Assembly: GCF_040195635.1 (NCBI RefSeq)
Contig: NZ_JBEFTX010000005.1
Span: 186,001 to 250,000 of the forward strand
From: Thermasporomyces sp040195635
GTDB taxonomy: Bacteria > Actinomycetota > Actinomycetes > Propionibacteriales > Actinopolymorphaceae
Direction of reading: 5' to 3'
DNA length: 64,000 nucleotides
In this document: in pieces, positions 25,473-32,419 of the stretch
Layout: every line of letters starts with the position of its first letter
Numbering within the stretch: position 1 is the first letter of the stretch
Notes under the pieces: model-generated
Database searches by the model: none
Seen by the model: the letters and a program-made list of their open reading frames with translations, nothing else
Told to the model about the DNA's origin: nothing
Translations under genes and position numbers: made by a program

Positions 25473-25717
25473 ATGACATCAACCCAGGAATCAACGAACA
25501 AGGAGGCGCTCCGCCGCCTCAACGCAGCTCTCAACAGCGGCGACCCGCAGGTGATCTCGACGACTATCGACGAGGCATTCCAACCCGACGTGCTCATCCG
25601 CACCCCGCTGAGGGTCGATGCCACCGGCACCGCGTCGTCGATGGCCGCGTCGCCGAAACCTGGGGAGTCGTCGACGTCGCCTCACAGATGCGCCAGCTCG
25701 GGCTCGTTCCCTCATAA
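25473..25717 (+). pseudogene. SnoaL-like polyketide/ester cyclase remnant with internal deletion
   Basis: ATG 25473 after AGAAGG begins TNKEALRRLNAALNSGDPQ, the normal N-terminal helix of SnoaL-like ester cyclases, and reads on to FQPDVLIRTPL. Near 25615 the frame is lost; a shifted frame gives GRVAETWGVVDVASQMRQLG then LVPS and a stop, which is the usual C-terminal end of the same family. The middle 60 or so residues are missing. A decayed third SnoaL-type gene in this ECF41-rich area. Confidence 0.65.
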
Positions 25718-25990
25718 GAGCCGCAGACGCCAACGGCCGGCATGGGTGTCACCCGCGTCAGTTGGCGTTCGGTCCGGACGAGAGGTACCTGCGGCGGCTT
25801 GACCATATGGCCGTCGCCTTTCAGCTGCCGGGCGCGTTGCCCGGTGCTCTATTCAGGAATGGGCGCCCAAGCGGCAAGGCCGGAGCGGCGCCTTGCTCGC
25901 TGGCCTTCGGATTCGAGGCAAAGCTTTCCGGTCGAAGAGACACCGACTTCGCCGCACCCGATTCCGTGTACGCATAGGAGTTGCCACCGA
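25718..25990. other. Gene-poor scar left of Tn3 fragments
   Basis: No family signature is visible in any frame. Base composition is mixed and frames are short. Probably broken transposon or gene debris. Confidence 0.4.
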
Positions 25991-26074
25991 ACCGGCGGCT
26001 ACCTCACCGACGCAGAAGTCCGCCGCGAAGTCCATGGCGGCCTCCAGGTCGTGGAGAACTGGAACTCCGGCAAC
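25991..26074 (+). pseudogene. Tn3-family TnpA fragment 1
   Basis: Reads TGGYLTDAEVRREVHGGLQV then VENWNSGN. The YLxDxxLRREIHEGLQVVENWNSAN block is a conserved segment of Tn3-family transposases. Only this short segment remains. Confidence 0.7.
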
Positions 26075-26195
26075 ACCCCTACCAGGCCATGATCGAGTTT
26101 GGACGCGCGCACAAGACGGTGGGCCGCTACCTACGCTCGAGAGTGCTTCAACGGGAGATCAACGATGTTTTGGACGTAATCGAGTCGTGGAACCT
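26074..26195 (+). pseudogene. Tn3-family TnpA fragment 2, from a different member
   Basis: Immediately after fragment 1 a shifted frame reads HPYQAMIEFGRAHKTV then RYLRSRVLQREINDVLDVIE and SWN. This is the same TnpA block (HPTYQAMxEFGRAxKT, LQREIxEGLNVVESWN) but of a different subgroup sequence, so two transposase relics have been joined end to end. Confidence 0.65.
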
Positions 26196-26211
26196 GGGCT
26201 TGAGCAGCAAC

Positions 26212-26270
26212 CGAACGGCCAGTGGCGTTAGCGAGCCGTTGAGGCTCGGGTTGTCGCCACTGGCCGTTCG
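26212..26270. repeat. Nested palindrome (16-bp perfect outer stem plus inner hairpin)
   Basis: CGAACGGCCAGTGGCG (26212-26227) pairs perfectly with CGCCACTGGCCGTTCG (26255-26270). The 27-nt spacer contains its own CGAGCC/GGCTCG hairpin. There is no T-run. It could act as a terminator for the sigma gene on the minus strand, or be a mobile-element end. Confidence 0.6.
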
Positions 26271-26318
26271 GGTGCGGGACGGGCGGCGGGGGTCTTACAG
26301 AGCCCAGGGAGACGCACC

Positions 26319-27230
26319 TCAGCCCGTCGTCCAACGGCGGAGTTTATCGGGGTTGCGTACTACCCAGATGTGCTTGATGCGGTCGCCTACGACGTCGAAC
26401 GCGAACACCGTCACGGTGACGCCGTCTTGCTGAGCCACCAGACCGGGCTGACCGTTGACCGTACGTTCCAGGAGTGTCATGTTGTCGAGCCTGCGACGGG
26501 CGAGTTCGGCCCAGGCGTGCGCGATCTGCTCGCCGCCTTCGATGGGGTGCAGGAAGGTCGTGGCGAGGCCGCCGCCGTCGGCGGTCGCCGTGGCGTCGGG
26601 GTCGAGCAGACCGATGAGGGCGTCGATGTCCTTGGCCTCCCAAGCCCGCTTGAAGTCCCTGACGACGCCGGTGGGCTGGGCAGCCGAAGTCGTCGCGGAA
26701 GGCTGCGAGGACCGGATGCGGCGGCGGGCCGAGGAGGCCAGCTGGCGGCACGCCGCCGGGGTACGGCCGACGATCTCGGCCACTTCGGCGAAGGAGTGGC
26801 AGAACACGTCGTGCAGGATGAACGCGACGCGTTCGGCCGGGGTCATCGACTCCAGCACGACCAGGAAGGCCAGGTTGACCGACTCGTCCAGGGTGACCCG
26901 GTCGGCAGGGTCGCTGACGGTGCCGTCGGGGAGCGGCTCGGGGATCCATTCGCCCACGTACGTCTCTCGCCGGACCCGTGCCGAGCCGAGCAGGTTGAGG
27001 CAGATGCGGCTGGCGACCGTCGTCAGCCAGGCGCCGGGAGACTCGATGGCGTGCTGCTGCTGCCGGGACATGGCGTACCAGCGGGTGTAGGTCTCCTGCA
27101 CTGCGTCCTCGGCCTCGGCCAGCGAGCCCAGCAACCGGTACGCGAGATTGATCAGGTGATGCCGCTCGCTCATGATCGCGTCCAGGCCGAAGTCAGGCCG
27201 GCTCTGTTCTGGCTCGGATCGGGTGGTCAT
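26319..27230 (-). CDS. sigJ-like: ECF41-family RNA polymerase sigma factor with SnoaL-like C-terminal domain
   Basis: A 303-aa protein from ATG 27230. Region 2 covers LINLAYRLLGSLAEAEDAVQ and region 4 covers AERVAFILHDVFCHSFAEVA. All ECF41 signature motifs are present: WIPEP (95-99), DGGG (218-221) and NPDKL (293-297, perfect family form). It closely resembles the protein at 20464 along its whole length, so the two are paralogues. It is preceded by promoter D(-) 43 nt upstream and divergent from a LUD-domain gene. Tn3-family relics flank this sigma/LUD pair on both sides. Confidence 0.92.
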   Translation of the reverse strand: MTTRSEPEQSRPDFGLDAIMSERHHLINLAYRLLGSLAEAEDAVQETYTRWYAMSRQQQHAIESPGAWLTTVASRICLNLLGSARVRRETYVGEWIPEPLPDGTVSDPADRVTLDESVNLAFLVVLESMTPAERVAFILHDVFCHSFAEVAEIVGRTPAACRQLASSARRRIRSSQPSATTSAAQPTGVVRDFKRAWEAKDIDALIGLLDPDATATADGGGLATTFLHPIEGGEQIAHAWAELARRRLDNMTLLERTVNGQPGLVAQQDGVTVTVFAFDVVGDRIKHIWVVRNPDKLRRWTTG

Positions 27231-27272
27231 GATGCCGTCGGTCCCCTCTGTCGCATCGGTCCTCACCAGTAC

Positions 27273-27297
27273 GACAAGACGGCGCACCGGAATGTGA
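27273..27297 (-). promoter_or_regulatory. ECF41-type promoter D(-)
   Basis: On the minus strand TCACA (27297-27293), 16 nt, TGTC (27276-27273), pointing to the sigma gene. A 21-bp core (27285-27305) is identical to 18269-18289 of region A. Confidence 0.75.
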
Positions 27298-27312
27298 GGC
27301 GACACACCGGCC

Positions 27313-27337
27313 TCACATTCCTGAGGGCTGTGTTGTC
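27313..27337 (+). promoter_or_regulatory. ECF41-type promoter D(+)
   Basis: TCACA (27313-27317), 16 nt, TGTC (27334-27337), pointing to the LUD-domain gene at 27388. Confidence 0.75.
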
Positions 27338-27387
27338 GAACTGGTGAAACCGACACATCATCCAGCGAACAGGGAGCTCAGAGCATC

Positions 27388-28017
27388 ATGACCACGTCAG
27401 TTCCGGAAACACCCTTCGCCGACGCCGCGCCCGGGCGTCGTCTGGAGCGGGCGGCCGCCGCGCTGACCGCGAACGGTTTCACCGTCGAGATCCTCGATGA
27501 CGCCGCAGCCGCACGTAGCCGTGTCAAGGAGCTGGTCCCGGAGGGCGCCAGCGTGTTCACCGGGGCCAGCGAGACCCTCCGCCTGTCCGGCATCGATGAG
27601 GACATCAACACCGGTGGGCGATACGAGGCCGTCAAGCCGCGAACCCTGGCCATGGACCGCACCACCCAGGCGGACGAGATCCGGCGGCTGCGCGCCAGCC
27701 CTGACGTCGTCGTAGGCAGCGTCCACGCGGTCACCGAGACCGGTTCCCTCGTGGTCGCCTCGGGGAGCGGAAGCCAGCTGCCCAGCTACTCCGGCGGCGC
27801 CGCCCGCGCGATCTGGATCGTCGGGGCGCAGAAGGTGGTGCCCGATCTGAGCGTCGCGCTGCGTCGCGTCGAAGACCACTGCCTGCCGCTGGAGAACGCC
27901 CGCGCCCAGGAGGCCTATGGGTGGCCCAGCGCCATCAACCGCCTTCTCATCCTCAACGCGGAATACCAGCCTGGACGCGGCACCGTCCTGCTGCTCCGCG
28001 AAACCATCGGATTCTGA
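27388..28017 (+). CDS. LUD-domain protein (LutC/YkgG-like)
   Basis: A 209-aa protein, GGGAG about 11 nt before ATG 27388. The LUD fold is recognised by VPEGASVFTGASETLRLSGI, then DVVVGSVHAVTETGSLVVAS and GAARAIWIVGAQKVVPDLS. In lactate utilisation LutC works with the iron-sulfur proteins LutA and LutB; neither is present, so this stand-alone member may have another role, perhaps a redox or stress function under ECF41 control. Driven by promoter D(+). Confidence 0.85.
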   Translation: MTTSVPETPFADAAPGRRLERAAAALTANGFTVEILDDAAAARSRVKELVPEGASVFTGASETLRLSGIDEDINTGGRYEAVKPRTLAMDRTTQADEIRRLRASPDVVVGSVHAVTETGSLVVASGSGSQLPSYSGGAARAIWIVGAQKVVPDLSVALRRVEDHCLPLENARAQEAYGWPSAINRLLILNAEYQPGRGTVLLLRETIGF

Positions 28018-28098
28018 ACCACCGTCCGGGCAGCGGGCCCAGATCCTCCAGCCGGGTTACAGGCCGATCAGACGTTGCGTCGGGCGTCCGAGCGCTGG

Positions 28099-28209
28099 TC
28101 AGCGGGCGATGTCCTCGGCGGCCGCGACGGCACGCTGGGTGGCGGACTTGGCGCTGGCGCCGGACTGGCCGTCTGCGAGTGTCTTGTGGACGACGCTGAT
28201 GGAGCCTTT
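28099..28209 (-). pseudogene. C-terminal gene fragment of unknown family
   Basis: A minus-strand frame reads KGSISVVHKTLADGQSGASA, KSATQRAVAAAEDIAR and a stop at 28099. Its composition is protein-like and it directly abuts the Tn3 relic at 28211 in another frame. I do not recognise the family. It is probably the 3' end of a gene cut by the transposon. Confidence 0.35.
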
Positions 28210-28210
28210 T

Positions 28211-28504
28211 GCGCGGCTCTGGTGCGGCCTCGGTCGGCGTGAGCTTGATCGCGCCAGCCGGCCGGTCAGCGACAGGCAGACAGTCCGCTGACGGCAGTGC
28301 GGTCAGCTCGTCGTACATCTCTTCCCGTAGCTGGTCGATGAAAGCTGTAGCGTCCAGCAGCTTGCGAAGCTCGCGGTGATGCTCGTCACGGTGGGCGTCG
28401 AAGTCGGCGGGCAGATCCTCCTCGGGGTTGCGCCAGCAGTCGGCGCCGACTACCCAGCGCAGCCGGTCGCGCAGCTCCCGGAACGTGCACACCTCGTACG
28501 CCAT
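28211..28504 (-). pseudogene. Tn3-family TnpA fragment 3 (central region)
   Basis: Reads RELRDRLRWVVGADCWRNPEED then LPADFD, LDATAFIDQLREEM and GAIKLTPTEAAPEPR. This order matches the central part of Tn3-family transposases (RLRCKEIWVVGAxRxRNPxEDLPxDFxxxR). A short KEI-type segment is deleted within it. It is in the opposite orientation to fragments 1 and 2. Confidence 0.75.
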
Positions 28505-28526
28505 GCGCACGGTCCGTACCGCCGGC

Positions 28527-29036
28527 GCCGCCCTGGCATGCGTGCATGCTGTCGCGATGGCTCCGCGTGAACACCTGCCGTTCCGGCCACGACCGATCGC
28601 CGTGGACGACTTCGCCGCCGACCGCCGTGCGGACCGGATGCCGACGACACCACTGCTGCGGAAAGCCGATGAGCTGATCACGGCGCATGGCCTGCCGCCC
28701 GGCGAGCCTGTCTATGTCCACGGCGACGTCTGGCCCGGCAACCTCATCTGGACCGGCGACGACATAGCGGCGCTCATTGACTGGAAGACCGCCGGTGCCG
28801 GCGCACCAGGGGTCGACCTGTGCGAGCTCCGCAAGCAAGTCGCGATCACGTTTGACCCAGAAGCACCCGCCCACGTGCTCGACGGCTGGGAGCGTGCAGC
28901 CGGCACGAGAGCGCGTGATGTCGCCTACTGGGACGCCGTTGCCGCACTCAACACCCCCACCGAGCTGTACGACGCGACAGCAACCGCGCGCCGTGACGCG
29001 TTCCTGCGATCGGCCCTGTCCAACCTCGGTCTCTGA
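28527..29036 (+). pseudogene. Aminoglycoside-phosphotransferase-like kinase, N-lobe missing
   Basis: The frame contains the complete C-lobe of an APH-type kinase: VHGDVWPGNLIW has the catalytic Asp and Asn, and ALIDWKTAGAGAPGVDLCELR has the metal-binding Asp. The family is usually 280-300 aa; here the ATP-binding N-lobe (about 110 residues) is absent and coding similarity starts right beside the Tn3 fragment at 28504. A transposon insertion or deletion probably removed the 5' half. Not expected to be an active kinase. Confidence 0.7.
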
Positions 29037-29363
29037 GCCGCAGACATCGATCGGCGTCCGCCGATGGGAGGGACCCGGCCAATCCACTCCCGGAGCCCTC
29101 CCCCAGAGGTAAGCGTCAAGAAGATCAGGCGAGTAGCCGGCGTCTACCACGACCGACATCCGTTGGTCCGGCGTACGGACTGCGTGGGCGGTCGCCGGCG
29201 TTGACCGTGACAGGCCGGCAACTGTGGCCGTATAGTCGTTCTTGCGCTGGAGGGCGCTGCCGGGTCCGCGGGCAGGACTGAGTCCACCTCCGGCTTTCGA
29301 CTGATTCTTGTTGGCCTCTTCCTCGGCCTGAGCGCGGACCGCAGGCATTCGGAGGGAGACGGC
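29037..29363. other. 327-nt region without a supported gene
   Basis: Only long high-GC shadow frames cross it. The GGAGGGAGACGG ribosome site of the ankyrin gene is at its right end. No promoter is clear. Confidence 0.4.
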
Positions 29364-30392
29364 ATGTCTTCTCGTACGCTTCCCGTGCGTCCTGATCTCG
29401 ACCAGCTTCGTCGGCAGGCGAAGGATCTTCACCGAGCCGCGGCGGCCGATGAACCGGACGCGCGGGCGCGGATCAGCGTTGTTTCACCCGAGATCTCACT
29501 CCACACGGCACAACTCGCGTTGGCCCGGGAGTACGGATTCGCCAGCTGGCCACGACTTCACAGCGAGGTCAAACGGCTCCGACTCATCGCGGACGGGGAC
29601 GTCGACGGGTTCGCCTCCTTGGTGGCCGCAGATCCGGCTCTCGCGACGGACGGCATCCGCTTCCCCGACAGCGACACGACTCTCCCGGCGTTGCAGTACA
29701 TCGGTATCGGGCTACTCCACGGCTGGTGGAACCACCATCGCGCAGGCGACCTGACCCGGGTCCTGCTCGCCCAGGGTGTCTCCACGAACGGAGACGGAGA
29801 ATCACCTCTGATCACCGCAGCGAGCCATGGCGAACCCGAGATGGTACGTGTCCTCATCGACGCCGGCGCGGATCTGGAGGCGACAGGACCAGCCGCGCCC
29901 GGCAGTGGCACCGCACTCGCGCATGCCGTGCACTACGGCATTGTTCCCGCCGTTGACATACTCGTCGGCGCCGGTGCGGTCGTACACGATCTGGTCGAGG
30001 CGGCAGGTGCAGGCGACATCGACCACTACGATCTGGCTGACGTCACGCACGAGATCCTGGTCGGTGCTTTGCGCGCCGCAGCCGTGTGCGAGCGGTTGAC
30101 GGTTATCGACCAGATCCTCGATACCGGCCTGGATGTCAACTCTGAGTTCCGGACGCTCACTGAGCCTGGCGGCGGCACCGCCCTGCATTGCGCGGCGTGG
30201 GAAGGCAAGGACGCCAGCGTGGCACACCTCCTTACCCGCGGTGCCGATCCTCACCGCAGGGTCGAAGGCGTCGACCCCATCAGGAACGCCACACCGCTGG
30301 CCTGGTGCAGACACCGCTCCGGCGTCGGTCACGGCGGCAACCACACCCAGGTCGAGGCAATCCTCGAGCCAATCGCGAACTCGGCTTCGTGA
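29364..30392 (+). CDS. Ankyrin-repeat protein
   Basis: A 342-aa cytoplasmic protein; GGAGGGAGACGGC precedes ATG 29364. The N-terminal 75 residues (DQLRRQAKDLHRA, ARISVVSPEISLHTAQLALA, REYGFASWPRLHSEV) match the helical head common to bacterial ankyrin proteins of this type. Ankyrin repeats follow: SPLITAASHGEPEMVRVLID then AGADLE, GTALAHAVHYGIVPAVDILV then GAGA, and GTALHCAAWEGKDASVAHLL then TRGADP. It is a protein-protein interaction module; the partner is unknown. Confidence 0.85.
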   Translation: MSSRTLPVRPDLDQLRRQAKDLHRAAAADEPDARARISVVSPEISLHTAQLALAREYGFASWPRLHSEVKRLRLIADGDVDGFASLVAADPALATDGIRFPDSDTTLPALQYIGIGLLHGWWNHHRAGDLTRVLLAQGVSTNGDGESPLITAASHGEPEMVRVLIDAGADLEATGPAAPGSGTALAHAVHYGIVPAVDILVGAGAVVHDLVEAAGAGDIDHYDLADVTHEILVGALRAAAVCERLTVIDQILDTGLDVNSEFRTLTEPGGGTALHCAAWEGKDASVAHLLTRGADPHRRVEGVDPIRNATPLAWCRHRSGVGHGGNHTQVEAILEPIANSAS

Positions 30393-30630
30393 TGCGAAGT
30401 TGCTCAGGGCGTGGTCACGCAGGCTGCGGGCTGCAAGGTGAGGCTGGAGCGGTAGGTCATCGCACGGTCAAGCACGTACTCGTGGACTGGCCGGACATGC
30501 GCATCGCGAGGATCGGCATGGTCAAGGCGGCCGCTCGGCGTGCGGCGGTGACGAGGGTCTCGGCGTCGCACCCGCCACCGTGCGTGGTGCGGCGCGCAAA
30601 TCCCGTGGACTGCCCGGGCCGCGGCCCCGC

Positions 30631-31179
30631 ATGATCGGCGGCATGTCCTCTCACCAGATCCGCTTCGCGGAGTTGTCCCGTAGAGCCATGTCGGCGTTGC
30701 TCGCTGACGACCTCGCCACGGCACGGGCGGAGTCCGGCGTCGAACTCGGCCGGTTGTTCGTCGACGATCGCGCGAAGTGGCTCTGGGACTACCGGCTCAA
30801 GCAACTCGAGACCGAGCCGGAAGCCGCCGCGTGGATCGCCCGAGCGGTGGTCGCCGAGCCTGACGGCGTGGTGATCGGGTACGCGGGATATCACGGACCG
30901 CCGGACGACCGGGGCATGGTAGAAGTCGGGTACACGGTCGACCCGGGGCACCGGCGGCAAGGCTATGCGACAGCGATCCTTGCCGCGCTGCTCGAACGAG
31001 CCGCCGCCGAACCGGCGGTACAGGTCGTGCGGGCGTCGATCAGCCCGGACAACGAGGCATCGCTGGCGACCATCGCCAAGTTCGGCTTCACCAAGATCGG
31101 CGACCAGTGGGACGAAGAAGACGGCCTGGAACTCGTCTTCGAACGCCCGGCTTCACCCTCGCCAACAGCCAGTCCGTGA
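30631..31179 (+). CDS. GNAT family N-acetyltransferase
   Basis: A 182-aa protein (ATG 30631; ATG 30643 is also possible and neither has a strong ribosome site). Residues 70-160 contain the GNAT acetyl-CoA core: VIGYAGYHG, VEVGYTVDPGHRRQGYATAI (the RRQGYA motif A pyrophosphate loop) and SISPDNEASLATIAKFGFTK. It transfers acetyl from acetyl-CoA to an amine or amino acid residue; RimJ/RimL-type proteins look like this. Substrate unknown. Confidence 0.85.
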   Translation: MIGGMSSHQIRFAELSRRAMSALLADDLATARAESGVELGRLFVDDRAKWLWDYRLKQLETEPEAAAWIARAVVAEPDGVVIGYAGYHGPPDDRGMVEVGYTVDPGHRRQGYATAILAALLERAAAEPAVQVVRASISPDNEASLATIAKFGFTKIGDQWDEEDGLELVFERPASPSPTASP

Positions 31180-31313
31180 GGATCTGACACAGACCCTGCC
31201 CGAAGCCGAAGTCGCACACGCTGTGGTCGGCGTCGGAACCTCGGTCGCGCTTGGGTTCAGCGTCACGAGGGACGCGCTCGCCTTCCCGGCCAACTTCTCT
31301 CTGACCCCGCCGC

Positions 31314-32237
31314 TCAGCTCGGGTACGGCTGGTAGGAAAGCCTGTCCATGACGGGTGCCAGCCGTTGCTGGAGTGCCGCCGCGTCCAGTGGCGTGACGTA
31401 GTCGCGCCACTCCTTCGTCTTCGTGGTGATCTCGCCGAACAGGTGCGGTGCGGCACGGCGCCTGGCGAGGTCGGGATTGGGCTCGCGGACGATCTCGAGA
31501 TCGAATGGCTCTCCGATGAAGTCGCAGATGCCTCGCATGGTCTCGTCCGGTGCTGCGGTGAACTGCTCATAGCGAACCATCAGAAACGAGGCCGGCACCT
31601 CAGCCGCGGCAGCCAGTGCCAGCGTGGTGTTCCTCGCCCACCGCTGCGCGAACGCCGTCGGCTTCAGCGCCGCCCAGCGCGCCGCCACGGGGTCGACCCG
31701 TGCACGGCGTACGTACGAGGTGTAGACATCGACCGGATGCCGGTGGATGTAGATCAGCCGGGCCTTCGGGTAGCACCGAAGCAACCTGTGGACGTAGTTG
31801 ACGTGGCTGGGTGTCTTCTCCAGCACGCGCTTCACGCCACGAGCAGTGCGCACATGGTGGAAGTACGAACGTACGACGAGCGGATGTCCGCTGGCCGTCC
31901 AGATGCGACTCCGGTGGCGGGCCGGTACGCGGCGGAGCGCGGCCTCACCTGCTGCCAGCAGCGGCCGCAACGGAGCGATCGAGGTGAGAAACGCCTGGTA
32001 CCGGTCGTCGTCGTGGGCCATGTGGCCATACATCGTTCCGGGTTCGCGCGGCCCGAACGACGCCGCATTGTCGACGTGCACCATGATCTTGCTCTCCCAC
32101 AGGTTCTCCGACCGCGGGCGAAAGGCCGGATGCTTCTGCAGGCTGCGGTAGAGGATCGTCGTGCCACTGCGTGCCTCGCCGACGATGAAGACCGGAGCGG
32201 TTACTCGTTCGGTCCGGGAGATCTCCAGCAGATTCAC
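31314..32237 (-). CDS. PAPS-dependent sulfotransferase
   Basis: A 307-aa protein starting at GTG 32237 without an obvious ribosome site. The 5'-phosphosulfate loop VGEARSGTTILYRSL lies near residue 20; the 3'-phosphate motif YIHRHPVDVYTS near 165; and the C-terminal FLMVRYEQFTAAPDETMRGI then CDFIGEPF is the usual sulfotransferase end. It belongs to the larger carbohydrate/lipid sulfotransferase type and is clearly different from the 236-aa enzyme at 17002. The acceptor may be a glycolipid or polysaccharide. Confidence 0.85.
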   Translation of the reverse strand: MNLLEISRTERVTAPVFIVGEARSGTTILYRSLQKHPAFRPRSENLWESKIMVHVDNAASFGPREPGTMYGHMAHDDDRYQAFLTSIAPLRPLLAAGEAALRRVPARHRSRIWTASGHPLVVRSYFHHVRTARGVKRVLEKTPSHVNYVHRLLRCYPKARLIYIHRHPVDVYTSYVRRARVDPVAARWAALKPTAFAQRWARNTTLALAAAAEVPASFLMVRYEQFTAAPDETMRGICDFIGEPFDLEIVREPNPDLARRRAAPHLFGEITTKTKEWRDYVTPLDAAALQQRLAPVMDRLSYQPYPS

Positions 32238-32292
32238 GGGCGAACGTTACTGGCAAAAGGTGAACCGAAGGTGAAGAGGGTGGCGAAATCCG

Positions 32293-32338
32293 CCGGCCGC
32301 GACGGCGCCCTGCTCGAAGGGAGCGCCGTCGCGGCCGG
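32293..32338 (-). terminator. Strong hairpin between PhoX-like and sulfotransferase genes
   Basis: A perfect 16-bp stem (CCGGCCGCGACGGCGC with its complement) and a 14-nt loop lie downstream of the PhoX-like stop on the minus strand and upstream of the sulfotransferase. Likely an intrinsic-type terminator, although there is no U-tract. Confidence 0.6.
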
Positions 32339-32419
32339 CCTCACCGCTGCCCGTTCGATCCAGGGAATCTCCACGACGGCGTGCGTGAACATCCCACCAA
32401 GATCCCCTGATGATGTGGC

